From Alkalicoccus daliensis (GTDB lineage Bacteria; Bacillota; Bacilli; Bacillales; Salisediminibacteriaceae): DNA of 52,539 nt. This document shows positions 38,117-47,094 of the stretch, one piece after another; the stretch's first letter is position 1; each line of letters begins with the position of its first letter. A model generated the notes under the pieces. The model did no database searches and was not told the origin of the DNA. It worked only from the letters and a program-made list of their open reading frames with translations. Location of the stretch: the NCBI RefSeq assembly GCF_900103955.1, contig NZ_FNIL01000018.1, positions 1-52,539 of the forward strand, read 5' to 3'. The position numbers were made by a program, and so were the translations under genes.

Positions 38117-39829
38117 GTGGAACAAAGCTTAATTGAAGAATCCCGTAAACGTTGTCAGGAATCCGGGCTGGAGCCAACCGGCCCGATTAGATTTCAGCCT
38201 CTTACAAAGCAGCAGCTGAAGAAGCTGCTGGAAAAAAATAAAGACCTGGTGCGTCATGTCCAGCCGATTTTTTCCCACTTGCATACCCTGATAAATAAAG
38301 ATCATTTTGTTGCTGTAGTGATAGACGCAGATGGCTACGTATTAAGCCGAGCTGGAGGAATAGGAAGCAGGGAAGCAGATGAATGTCTGGATGTAGGAAC
38401 AAACTGGTCCGAGAAAAATATGGGCACGAATGCGATGGGAATTGTACTGCAGGAAAAACAGCCTGTCGTCATTCACGGAGAACATCATTATTATCAGAAA
38501 CATCATTTTCTTGCCTGTGCTGCGAGTCCTGTATATGCACCGGATGGCACTTTTTGCGGTGCGGTGAACATCAGTACGAAACGGGAAAATTATCATCCGC
38601 TCCTCCTGAGTTTAACAAGCACTATTGCAGCAAGTGTACAAAGCAATATGAAGCTCGATAAAGCCGAAGAAGAGGAAACTCTGCTGGAAAAAGAGTTGGA
38701 AATTCTTGCGGATCTCACTGCCCAGCCGCTGATTACACTTGCGCAGGAAAACCAGATTATCCGGGCAAATGCCCATGCCAAAAAAATGTTCGGAAAAGAA
38801 ATGATAGGAAAAAACTGGAGAGCCGACTGGGGAGGAGACCGGTATTTTTATCCTGTGCAGACCGGAACACGTACACTCCTTCTGTTAAAACAAAAGACTT
38901 CAAGGCAGCAATTATATACTTTTAATGACTTAAAAGGGTCCTGCTTAAAGCTGAAGCAGATAAAAAAGCTGGGGGCAAGGGCAGCAGCATTTGAATATCC
39001 ACTAATGATCGGCGGAGAAAGCGGCACTGGAAAAGAGCTTCTTGCACAGGCAGTGCATGCTGCAAGTGAAAGAAGGGAGCAGCCTTTTATCGCCCTCAAC
39101 TGCAACGCCCTGCCGGAAAACCTTATGGAAAGTGAGCTGTTCGGCTATGAAAAAGGGTCATTTACCGGGGCACATCAACAGGGAAAAGCCGGGAAATTTG
39201 AGGCGGCTGAAGGCGGCACGGTATTTCTAGATGAGGTAGCTGATTTATCTTTAAAAGCCCAGGGAGCGCTCCTCCGGGTGCTGCAGGAAAAAATGGTGGT
39301 AAGAATCGGTGGAGTAAAAGTAATCCCCTTAGATGTAAGAATTATCTCTGCGACAAATAAAGATTTAAGACAGGAAGTAAATCAGGGCAGATTCCGGGAG
39401 GATTTATATTTCAGGCTTAAAGGTATTTCAATTACGATGCCTCCGCTGAGAGAAAGGGCCGATCTGCTGGAGCTTGCAGATGTTATGCTGGAAAAACTGG
39501 TGGAAGGAAGTGCTGAGCTTTCACCAGAAGCAAAAGCAAAGCTTCTGACGTATGCCTGGCCGGGCAATGTCAGAGAACTGCAAAGTGTATTAATGCAGGC
39601 TTATTTTATATCGGAAACACAAAGGATCCCTGGGGAGGCAGTGCAGTTTGAACAAGGAGCCGCAGAAAAAACAGGTTTCAACATCCGGACGATAGAAGCA
39701 CTGGAAGAAGAAGCAATCCGAAATGCCCTCCATCAGCTGCAGGGAAATGTCTCCCAGGCTGCAGAACGTCTGGGCCTCGGCAGAAATACTATATATGCGA
39801 AGATGAAAAAATACAATATAAGAATTTAA
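38117..39829 (+). CDS. Sigma-54-dependent transcriptional activator, AcoR-like
   Basis: The product is 570 aa. The N-terminal GAF-like sensor region (about residues 60-185) includes DECLDVGTNWSEKNMGTNAM, typical of AcoR and related activators. The AAA+ domain (about 275-505) has Walker A GESGTGKE (about 298), FGYEKGSFTGAHQ (the GAFTGA loop that contacts sigma-54) and Walker B GTVFLDEV. A Fis-type helix-turn-helix ends the protein (QAAERLGLGRNTIYAKMKKY). It probably activates the divergent dehydrogenase; the effector is unknown. AAAGGGGG precedes the ATG-like GTG/ATG start region. Confidence 0.9.
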   Translation: MEQSLIEESRKRCQESGLEPTGPIRFQPLTKQQLKKLLEKNKDLVRHVQPIFSHLHTLINKDHFVAVVIDADGYVLSRAGGIGSREADECLDVGTNWSEKNMGTNAMGIVLQEKQPVVIHGEHHYYQKHHFLACAASPVYAPDGTFCGAVNISTKRENYHPLLLSLTSTIAASVQSNMKLDKAEEEETLLEKELEILADLTAQPLITLAQENQIIRANAHAKKMFGKEMIGKNWRADWGGDRYFYPVQTGTRTLLLLKQKTSRQQLYTFNDLKGSCLKLKQIKKLGARAAAFEYPLMIGGESGTGKELLAQAVHAASERREQPFIALNCNALPENLMESELFGYEKGSFTGAHQQGKAGKFEAAEGGTVFLDEVADLSLKAQGALLRVLQEKMVVRIGGVKVIPLDVRIISATNKDLRQEVNQGRFREDLYFRLKGISITMPPLRERADLLELADVMLEKLVEGSAELSPEAKAKLLTYAWPGNVRELQSVLMQAYFISETQRIPGEAVQFEQGAAEKTGFNIRTIEALEEEAIRNALHQLQGNVSQAAERLGLGRNTIYAKMKKYNIRI

Positions 39830-40049
39830 AGGGGATGTTCGACGGGCGCAAATAACAATGGATCCCGGTGTGAAAACATTGAATAATAAGAGATAAATGC
39901 ATATAATGAACACAACTATCATTCTTACTTGAAAGTGAATTCTTTTTTAAAATAAAAATGTAAAAATATTGAAATTAAAGGTGCTTTATTTCCGGTAATT
40001 TCGGGATTTATATAAGCATTTTTCAGGAAAGCAGTCAGGAGTGGTCCCT

Positions 40050-41654
40050 ATGGCAGATGCAAGACCGGTTTCTACCGCCTCTTCGAATGGAGGCATGGTA
40101 TCTACTGCATCCTCCTACGCAACTCGTGCAGGGGTGGAAATGTTAAATAAAGGAGGAAACGCGGTGGATGCAGCAGCTGCAGCAGCTTTCTGCCTGGGCG
40201 TCTCTGAACCGCAGGCTTCCGGCATCGGCGGACAATCGATGGCGCTGATTCACCTGCAGGAGGAAGGAAGAAGTTTTACGCTGGATGGCTCTTCCCGTGC
40301 ACCGTACGTACTGTCCCCAGAGAAAAATCCAGTCAAACCGATCAAACTTGGACTTCGCTCCAGTACGGTGCCTTCCACCCCGGCAGCAATCGGATATATG
40401 CAGGAAACCTATGGAAAGCTTTCCTTAGCTGAAGTGCTGGCACCTGCCATTCAGACCGCAAGAGAAGGAATCACCGTTTCCAGGCTCCTGCATCGCATGA
40501 TTGTAAAAGAAGCAGAACAGCTGAGAAAAGACCCGCTCATATTTAAAAATTATTTTTCCGGCAGAAAACCGCTGGCGGAAGGGGCTCTGCTGCAACAGTC
40601 GGAGCTTGCAGACACCTTGGAAGAGATGGCAGAGAAAGGCTGGCGCGATTTTTACACAGGCGGCATCGGTCAAAGAATTATAGAAGATATGAAAAAGCGC
40701 AACGGCTTGATTACGGAAGTGGATCTGCACCAAATTCCGATGCCGGTGGAGCGGGGTGTGCTGGAAAGCAGCTACCGGGAATATGATATTGTGACCTATC
40801 CTCCACCTGGAGCCGGCCGCGTGCTTGTGCAGATTTTAAATACACTGGAAGGATTTGAAGCAGAAGAACTGGACCCGGATCAGCCGCTCGGGGCTGTAAT
40901 TCTCGCACTCGCCTTCCGTTTTGCACTGAACTACCGGCAGCGGATGCCTGTCCATCCGGACCATTATTTTCAATCTCTCACGCAGGAACTTGTAGATAAA
41001 AATTATGCGGATGAAATTATAAAACGAATAAAAGAAATCTACCATCTGGCGCTGAAAGATACGTTTGTACCTCCTCCGACTTCCGGAGAAACAACACACC
41101 TTTCCGTTGTCGATAAGGATGGCAACGCCGTAGGAGTGACGCAGTCTATCGAGCTCGTATTCGGCAGTAAAAAAATGGCTGCAGGACTCGGATTTTTTTA
41201 TAACAATTATATGTCAGCATTTGAATATAAAGATGTTACCCATCCATACTATCTTCTCCCGGGCGGAAGACCCTGGAGCAGCGTGGCGCCGGTACTGCTG
41301 CTGAAAAAAGGCAGGCCGCAGTATCTGCTTGGAAGCCCGGGCAGTGCAAGAATATCCACGACGCTCGCACAGGTTATTACACGCCTGGTAGATCAGGGAG
41401 AAAGCCTGGAAGCAGCAATTGCAGCACCAAGGTTTCACGCATCGGATGCCGGAGAGCTGATGATTGAAAAAGAGCGCTTTTCAATGGAAGTGAACCAGGC
41501 ACTCCGATTAGCAAGCTTTAAAATTACGAAGAGAGATCCTTACAGTTTCTATCTCGGCTGTGTGCAGGGAGTGCAGATGCCGGTAAGGTGGCTCGAACAG
41601 TTTCAGGGAGTCGCCGATCCCAGAAGAGACGGAACAGCGCAGGGACCAGAATAA
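40050..41654 (+). CDS. Gamma-glutamyltransferase family protein (cytosolic, YwrD-like)
   Basis: The product is 534 aa. GGT enzymes mature by self-cleavage before a Thr that becomes the nucleophile; here it is Thr348 in GETTHLSVVDKDGNAVGVTQS. The oxyanion-site region LPGGRPWSS is present. There is no signal peptide, unlike secreted GGTs, so it should act in the cytoplasm, as expected for YwrD-like members. ATG 40050 has AGGAG 8 nt upstream. It heads an operon with the ATP-grasp fusion 21 bp later. The 220 bp before it are AT-rich, with no other gene. Confidence 0.88.
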   Translation: MADARPVSTASSNGGMVSTASSYATRAGVEMLNKGGNAVDAAAAAAFCLGVSEPQASGIGGQSMALIHLQEEGRSFTLDGSSRAPYVLSPEKNPVKPIKLGLRSSTVPSTPAAIGYMQETYGKLSLAEVLAPAIQTAREGITVSRLLHRMIVKEAEQLRKDPLIFKNYFSGRKPLAEGALLQQSELADTLEEMAEKGWRDFYTGGIGQRIIEDMKKRNGLITEVDLHQIPMPVERGVLESSYREYDIVTYPPPGAGRVLVQILNTLEGFEAEELDPDQPLGAVILALAFRFALNYRQRMPVHPDHYFQSLTQELVDKNYADEIIKRIKEIYHLALKDTFVPPPTSGETTHLSVVDKDGNAVGVTQSIELVFGSKKMAAGLGFFYNNYMSAFEYKDVTHPYYLLPGGRPWSSVAPVLLLKKGRPQYLLGSPGSARISTTLAQVITRLVDQGESLEAAIAAPRFHASDAGELMIEKERFSMEVNQALRLASFKITKRDPYSFYLGCVQGVQMPVRWLEQFQGVADPRRDGTAQGPE

Positions 41655-41675
41655 TCATTGGAAGGGTGTGGAAGA

Positions 41676-43820
41676 GTGAAAATAGCAGTAGTTTATAACC
41701 GGGAAAGTCAAGCTGTCATTAATCTTTTTGGAACACAAAATCGGGAAAAGTACGGTCTGGAAACAATTAAACGCATTAAAGACGGCTTGAAAAAAGGCGG
41801 GCACGAAGTAAAGACATTTGAAGGGGATAAAAATTTAATCCAGAACCTTGAAGACTTTATGCCTTCTGTTATCTCCGGAGAACGGCCGGGCCTGGTTTTT
41901 AATTTAAGCTATGGCATCCAGGGGCGCGGCAGATACATGCACGTGCCGGGAATGCTGGAAATGCTCGGCATCCCTTACGTCGGCTCCGGCCCGGAAACTC
42001 ATGCCCTTGCACTCGATAAAGTGGTTACAAAGATTATTCTGCTGCAGCAGGGGCTGCCTACACCCAAATTTGCAGTGCTTGATAAGCCGGACAGCCCGCT
42101 GCAGGAAGATTTAAAATATCCGCTGATCGTAAAACCAAAGGACGAAGCTGTCTCGTTTGGATTAAGAATTGTAAATAACGACGAAGAGCTCCGGGAAGGA
42201 ATCCAGGTTATCTACGATACGTATAATGCTCCGACGCTTGTAGAGGAATATATCAGTGGACGGGAAGTAAACGTAGGGCTTCTTGGAAACGGGCCGACAG
42301 AAGCACTTCCGCCGGTGGAGCTTGTATTCGGCAAGGGACCGCAGATTTTCACTTATGAAGATAAGAAAAATGAAAGCGGCAGAACGGTAGAAAAAGTCTG
42401 CCCGGCACCTCTTACAGAAGAAGAAACAGCACGGGTAAAGGAATTGGCAGTAAAAACGTTCGAAGCACTGAACTGCTACGACAGCGCTCGTGTAGATTTT
42501 CGTATTGATGAGGAAGGGAACCCTTATATTCTCGAAGTAAACTCCATGGCAAGTCTCGGTAAAGACGGCTCCTTCGTTTTTGCAGCAGAAAAGGTGGGAT
42601 ATGATTATCCGGCCCTTATGAATAAAATTATTGACGTTACCTGCGAACGCTATTTCGGAGCAGATTTCTTCGATAAAGAATCTCACCAGCAGAATACTGC
42701 TGCAAACAAACTGTTTCAGCGGCTGACGACGAACCGGGGTAAGCTGGAAGCTGATTTAAAGAGCTGGACGAACTTATCCAGCCGCACAGAAGATGCAGTC
42801 GGGCTGAGCAGCCTGCGCAAAAAGCTTGCTGAAAGACTGACAAAGCTGTCAATGCAGCCGGTGGAATCTTTTACAAACGGCAGATCTGCCTGGACGTGGG
42901 AATCAAAAGCCGGGATGAAGGACGGAACGCTTCTCGTCATACCAATAGATGTGCCGGGAGCGCGAACCGGATTTCCTCTCCCGTTCCGAAAAGAACAGGA
43001 ATGGATATACGGAGAAGGCGTCGCATCCAGCCGCGGGGGAATTACAATTACGCTTGCTGCCCTGCAGGCGTTGAAGGAGGAAAAGCAGCTATCGAAAGCG
43101 AAGGTCGGGATTTTCTTTTATGCAGATGAAGGCAGAGGCATGAGATACAGTGCAGGAATGCTCGAGAAAGCTGCAGCTGAAGCGAAAGAAGTGATCGTGA
43201 TGCAGCCCGGATTTGTGGAAGGAAAAATTGTCGATCAGCGGCGGGGTTCGAAGCAGTTTCATCTGATCGTCGAAGGAGACCCGGAGCGGATTGGAAAACG
43301 TGCAGAGCCGGTCGATGTGCTCAGCTGGTTTCTTGAAAAAACAGGCAAGCTGAACGAACTGAACAGCCGCCAGAAAAAAATCGCAGTAGCAGTGCAGGAT
43401 CTGCGTTCGGAAAGATACAGCGTACTGACGCCGCACCGTGTGAGTGCCACAATTGCGATGACGTATATTGATGAAAAAGTAGCAGAAAAAACTGAAGAGC
43501 AGCTGCGGTCATTGTTTAAAGCTTCCAAGCCGGGCATGAAGACGTATATTGAACTGCTGACAGAGCGCCCGCCTCTGCTCCGCAAAAAAGACCATCCGAC
43601 GCTTCAAAGTCTGGAACGATGGGCGAAAGAATATCAGCTGCCTTTCGGCAAAGAATCAAGCCTGCTTGCGACAGCAGCCGGCGTTATTCCAGCGGAAAAG
43701 CCGGTTATCTGCGGATTTGCCCCGGCCAGCAAAAAGCTGTTTACACCGAATGAAGCGCTGCATCGAAGTGAACTTGTGCAGAGATCAGTGCTGCTTGCAT
43801 TACAATTACAGGGGGAATGA
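41676..43820 (+). CDS. D-Ala-D-Ala ligase-like ATP-grasp protein fused to a degenerate M20 peptidase-like domain
   Basis: The product is 714 aa. Residues 1 to about 330 resemble Ddl: VFNLSYGIQGRGRYMHVPGM, IPYVGSGPETHALALDK, KPKDEAVSFG and the metal-site ILEVNSM (about 285). Residues about 400-714 follow the M20 order, but the metal motifs are altered: VIPIDVPG (421) for HxD, GEGVASSRGG (446) lacks the Asp, FFYADEGRG (480) has DEG for DEE, and LFTPNEALHRSEL (688) has Phe for the usual His. Ligation of an amino acid or peptide is likely; peptidase activity is doubtful. GTG 41676 has GGAAGGG 9 nt upstream. Confidence 0.82.
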   Translation: MKIAVVYNRESQAVINLFGTQNREKYGLETIKRIKDGLKKGGHEVKTFEGDKNLIQNLEDFMPSVISGERPGLVFNLSYGIQGRGRYMHVPGMLEMLGIPYVGSGPETHALALDKVVTKIILLQQGLPTPKFAVLDKPDSPLQEDLKYPLIVKPKDEAVSFGLRIVNNDEELREGIQVIYDTYNAPTLVEEYISGREVNVGLLGNGPTEALPPVELVFGKGPQIFTYEDKKNESGRTVEKVCPAPLTEEETARVKELAVKTFEALNCYDSARVDFRIDEEGNPYILEVNSMASLGKDGSFVFAAEKVGYDYPALMNKIIDVTCERYFGADFFDKESHQQNTAANKLFQRLTTNRGKLEADLKSWTNLSSRTEDAVGLSSLRKKLAERLTKLSMQPVESFTNGRSAWTWESKAGMKDGTLLVIPIDVPGARTGFPLPFRKEQEWIYGEGVASSRGGITITLAALQALKEEKQLSKAKVGIFFYADEGRGMRYSAGMLEKAAAEAKEVIVMQPGFVEGKIVDQRRGSKQFHLIVEGDPERIGKRAEPVDVLSWFLEKTGKLNELNSRQKKIAVAVQDLRSERYSVLTPHRVSATIAMTYIDEKVAEKTEEQLRSLFKASKPGMKTYIELLTERPPLLRKKDHPTLQSLERWAKEYQLPFGKESSLLATAAGVIPAEKPVICGFAPASKKLFTPNEALHRSELVQRSVLLALQLQGE

Positions 43821-43822
43821 GT

Positions 43823-44680
43823 ATGAAACAAACAAAGCTGCCGGTATTAATTTCTGTTCCGCACGGAGGAACAGAAATTCCGGCAAAACTTCGACCCAGA
43901 TGCTTGATCACGGATTTGGACGTCGTGCTCGATGGCGATACATGGACGAAGCATTTATTTAATTTTCAAGGTCTTGCTGTGGAATACCAGGTAATGGATA
44001 TTTCCAGGCTTGTCGTTGATTTGAACCGTGACCCGATGGACAGACCGCCGGATAACCCGGACGGCGTCGTAAAAACGCGCACCGTCGAAGGGCTGCCGGT
44101 CTGGTCGGAAGAGTTAACGGAGCTCGAAGCAAATGATATTATCCGCACCTATTATGAACCTTATCATGAACAGCTGATGGAGAAATCCAACAATCCTGCC
44201 GTTAAGTTTGCGGTTGACTGCCACACTATGCTGGATGTCGGCCCAGTAAAAGGAAGCGATGAATGGGAAACACGGCCGTTATTTTGTATCAGCAACAGAG
44301 GACTTCCCAATGGTGAACAGGGAGGAGAAACGATTACTGCTCCGCCGGAATTTATGCAGAAGCTGAAGGTGCTTCTGGAAAATGTCTTTGCAGAGGAAGC
44401 AGATGAAAAAGTACCGCTCGTCGCTGTCAATCAGCCGTTTCAGGGAGGCTATATTACCCGCTCCCACGGTTTGAGAACAGACATCCCCTGGGTACAGCTG
44501 GAGATTAACCGCCGCCTTTACGTACCGGAAGCAATTGCAATAGATCCCACGCCGCAGGAACTTGCGCGGATGAAGGATATCCGGGATAAACTCTACGAGG
44601 TGTTTTCCCTGGCGGCCCAGGAAGAAATTGTTTTTTCTGAGGAAGAAATTCTTTCAGAAGAAGCGAAAACTATTTCATGA
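43823..44680 (+). CDS. N-formylglutamate amidohydrolase family protein
   Basis: The product is 285 aa. Family motifs are visible: LISVPHGGTEIP (about 8-19), RLVVDLNRDP (about 66-75), FAVDCHTMLD (about 131-140) and QPFQGGYITRSHG (about 210-222); the Asp, His and Glu residues bind zinc. The family hydrolyses N-formylglutamate in histidine degradation, but no hut genes are near, so the substrate may be another N-acyl or gamma-glutamyl compound linked to the two upstream genes. ATG 43823 follows AGGGGG by 7 nt; ATG 43817 overlaps the previous stop but is too close to it. Confidence 0.85.
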   Translation: MKQTKLPVLISVPHGGTEIPAKLRPRCLITDLDVVLDGDTWTKHLFNFQGLAVEYQVMDISRLVVDLNRDPMDRPPDNPDGVVKTRTVEGLPVWSEELTELEANDIIRTYYEPYHEQLMEKSNNPAVKFAVDCHTMLDVGPVKGSDEWETRPLFCISNRGLPNGEQGGETITAPPEFMQKLKVLLENVFAEEADEKVPLVAVNQPFQGGYITRSHGLRTDIPWVQLEINRRLYVPEAIAIDPTPQELARMKDIRDKLYEVFSLAAQEEIVFSEEEILSEEAKTIS

Positions 44681-44726
44681 TGATCATTTATTCAAACAGC
44701 ATCCTGCAATTATAATATTTAGTAGA

Positions 44727-44768
44727 GAAAAGCAGCCAGGTGTCAACATACCTGACTGCTTTTTTTAT
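44727..44768 (+). terminator. Terminator of the GGT / ATP-grasp / amidohydrolase operon
   Basis: AGCAGCCAGGT pairs with ACCTGACTGCT (one C-A mismatch), followed by eight T. Confidence 0.85.
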
Positions 44769-44844
44769 GGTTGGAAATCGGCAGCAAGCAGGGTTTATCG
44801 TTCACTGATCAGGTGCTCTGCGCCAGCTGGGATTTCCGGATATC

Positions 44845-45357
44845 AAAACAAACCCGAAAAGCATGTGACCTTCATCATTTCAACCCGCTCTCCCGCTGGA
44901 GAAGCTAAAATGAAGCAGCTCATTGATGTTCGTGCCCGCTTATTATACTGTCAGCCCCGCTATTTTACTCCAAATCGCTTATGCTTTACTCCGAACCCGC
45001 TATACTAACATGAAAGTGCCCTATGCTGACATCCGAACCGGCTATACTATAATGAAATTTCCTTATAATGAATCATCAACCAAAAACAAACCCGAAAAGC
45101 ATGTGACCTTCATCATTTCAACCCGCTCTCCCGCTGGAGAAGCTAAAATGAAGCAGCTCATTGATGTCCGTGCCCGCTTATTATACTGTCAGCCCCGCTA
45201 TTTTACTCCGAATCGCTTATACTTTACTCCGAACCCGCTATACTAACATGAAAGTGCGCTATGCTGACATCCGAGCCGGCTATACTATAATGAAATTTCC
45301 TTATAATGAATCATAAACCAAAAACAAACCCGAAAAGCATGTGACCTTCTTCATTTA
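44845..45357. repeat. Tandem repeat, 238-bp unit, two full copies and the start of a third
   Basis: CCCGAAAAGCATGTGACCTT starts at 44853, 45091 and 45329, giving a constant 238-bp period. The first two copies are nearly identical. Each unit contains shorter imperfect repeats of about 20 to 22 bp, such as CGCTATACTAACATGAAAGT, CTATGCTGACATCCGAAC and CTATACTATAATGAAATT. The third copy breaks off near 45357. Open frames here follow the repeat and are not credible genes. From 45358 to 45540 I see nothing beyond the riboswitch promoter region. Confidence 0.9.
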
Positions 45358-45544
45358 AACCCTTGTAACTCTTATTTGAGGCACACCGATCTTGCTCACA
45401 AAACTCAATAAGTGCAGAGTGATGCGCACAAAACGCAAGCTTCACTGGGAATTAAAACTAATTTTCCAGCATCATCCACTTCTCCTCTTTACTTTCCGGA
45501 CAGACTATGTTTAAAATGAAGATAACAATTCGATACGTAACAAT

Positions 45545-45686
45545 GCACTAGGGGTGCTGCAAGCTGAGAGACGGATGCGATCCGTTAACCCTTTGAACCC
45601 GAACTAGATAATACTAGCGTGGGGAAGTGCAGGTAGTTCATTTTTATGAATCCTGCATCTTCTTATTTTGGAAGATGCAATTTTTA
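45545..45686 (+). promoter_or_regulatory. TPP riboswitch with terminator (ykoFEDC leader)
   Basis: The aptamer at about 45545-45640 has the THI-box features: AGGGGTGCTG, GCTGAGAG, ACCCTTTGAACCCGAACTAG and ATACTAGCGTGGGGAAG. A terminator follows, TGCATCTTC (45654-45662) with GAAGATGCA (45671-45679) and T's. GTGCAGG at the 3' aptamer edge can pair with CCTGCA to form an antiterminator. TPP binding is expected to repress. Confidence 0.93.
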
Positions 45687-45746
45687 TGAGCGGGAAGCAG
45701 TGGTATATTCCATTGTTCCTCTACCTGTATTCAAGTACTCAGTTAT

Positions 45747-45786
45747 AAAGCAGCCATCCCTTTTCAGGGAATCGGCTGCTTTTTTG
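45747..45786 (+). terminator. Second terminator in the ykoF leader
   Basis: AAAGCAGCC pairs with GGCTGCTTT, with CCCT/AGGG continuing the stem, followed by T's. It lies 60 bp after the riboswitch terminator and 85 bp before ykoF. Confidence 0.8.
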
Positions 45787-45870
45787 CGTAACAAAGGCTT
45801 TTTGAAAACCGATAAAGCATAGCAGGCTTCACGATCGAATTGAAAAATTTTTTAACAGGAGGAATCATGC

Positions 45871-46473
45871 ATGAATGGTCTTAGTTGTGGAACGAGCAAT
45901 ATCGTCGGGGTACGCTTCGCGGTATATCCGATGGCAGACAATTTTGTGGAAATTATTAAAGGTGCGCTGAAGGAAGTGGATACTTCCAAGGTGTGGGTGC
46001 AGACAGATGACATCACCACCTGTGTACGGGGAAGAAGTGAACACGTATTTGACGTAGCAAAAGCTGTATTTATTCAGGCGGCTAAAACAGGGACCCATGT
46101 TGTATTTAACGGCACTTTTTCTGTGGGATGCCCCGGTGACAGTGAGGGAGACACGTATATGTCAGAAGATGATATCCGGCTGAATGAAGAAGCCTCCCGG
46201 CAGGAGTCCGTAGAAGCAGCCACCCATTTTGCACTTTATCCGATGGATAATCCTGATTATATGCAGGTGATTGCAGATCAGGTGAAAACAGCAGAGAAGC
46301 ACGGCACTTTTACTAAAGGCGTACATTATGCTTCCCGCCTTGACGGCACTGCAAATGAAATTTTTGCAAGTCTGGAAGAAATGTTCGTGGATGCTTCCAA
46401 AACAAAAGAACGCGCGCATGTCACAATGACGGCGACAATTTCAGCCAACAGTCCGTCCACAAAAGATAACTAG
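45871..46473 (+). CDS. ykoF: Thiamine/HMP-binding protein YkoF
   Basis: The product is 200 aa with two similar halves (VGVRFAVYPMADNFVEIIKG at about 10-30 and ATHFALYPMDNPDYMQVI at about 115-133), each an ACT-like fold, as in B. subtilis YkoF, which binds thiamine or the HMP precursor in the cytoplasm. CGTSNIVGVRF matches the family start. AGGAGG lies 8 nt before the ATG. It is the first gene of ykoFEDC, under the TPP riboswitch. Confidence 0.92.
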   Translation: MNGLSCGTSNIVGVRFAVYPMADNFVEIIKGALKEVDTSKVWVQTDDITTCVRGRSEHVFDVAKAVFIQAAKTGTHVVFNGTFSVGCPGDSEGDTYMSEDDIRLNEEASRQESVEAATHFALYPMDNPDYMQVIADQVKTAEKHGTFTKGVHYASRLDGTANEIFASLEEMFVDASKTKERAHVTMTATISANSPSTKDN

Positions 46474-46485
46474 GAGGAAACAAGA

Positions 46486-47094
46486 ATGCTATTTAAAGAA
46501 TGGAAGTTAAAAGAAATTGTGCTGATGTCCATTTTAGGTGTTGTATTTGCTTTTATTTATCTTGGCTTTTTCCTTTTTGGACAGACCCTGCGGAACTTTC
46601 TGATTCCCTTTGGACTTGCGCCGTTTGCCTATGAGTTTATCTTCGGTATCTGGTTTATCGTTTCTATCATTGCAGCCTACATCATACGAAAGAGGGGTGC
46701 TGCCTTCTGGTCGGAGCTGATCGCAGGTACTGTGCAGGTGCTGGTAGGAAGCCCGGCGGGTCCAATGCTGATTATCTCTGCAGCGATCCAGGGTCTCGGA
46801 GCAGAGGCGGTATTTGCGGCTACAAAATGGAAAAACTACACGCTCCCCGTACTGGTTGCAGCAGGTATGTCTGCTGCGGTATTCAGCTACGCCTGGGGCT
46901 GGTTTAATTCCGGTCTCGCTGCACTTGCGCCGGGATTAATTATCGCTACACTCCTTGTTCGTATTGTCAGCGGTGCGCTGCTTGCAGGAGTTCTCGGGAA
47001 ATGGATTGGCGACCAGCTTGCGAAAACTGGTGTCCTGCGGGGATATGCTTTAGGAAAGGAGCGTCAGAAGCCACGTGAACGCAAAGCCTCTTAA
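46486..47094 (+). CDS. ykoE: ECF transporter S component YkoE (thiamine precursor)
   Basis: The product is 202 aa with about five or six membrane helices (for example ILGVVFAFIYLGFFLFGQ, FGIWFIVSIIAAYII, LIIATLLVRIVSGALLAGVL). As the substrate-binding S component it recognises HMP or thiamine and docks on the YkoCD module. ELIAGTVQVLVGSPAGPML is a conserved internal segment of YkoE. AGGAGG precedes the start and the 3' end overlaps ykoD by 20 bp. Confidence 0.9.
   Translation: MLFKEWKLKEIVLMSILGVVFAFIYLGFFLFGQTLRNFLIPFGLAPFAYEFIFGIWFIVSIIAAYIIRKRGAAFWSELIAGTVQVLVGSPAGPMLIISAAIQGLGAEAVFAATKWKNYTLPVLVAAGMSAAVFSYAWGWFNSGLAALAPGLIIATLLVRIVSGALLAGVLGKWIGDQLAKTGVLRGYALGKERQKPRERKAS

Noticed and set aside
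43823-44680. HutG of a histidine-utilisation operon
   Set aside because: No hutH, hutU or hutI is present nearby; the operon partners are a GGT and an ATP-grasp fusion.
44628-45246. Two overlapping frames (44628-45008 and 44923-45246) sharing an identical segment
   Set aside because: The shared peptide is only the translation of the 238-bp tandem repeat; there is no plausible start signal.
44845-45357. CRISPR array
   Set aside because: The units are 238 bp and almost identical throughout, without short repeats separated by unique spacers, and no cas genes are near.
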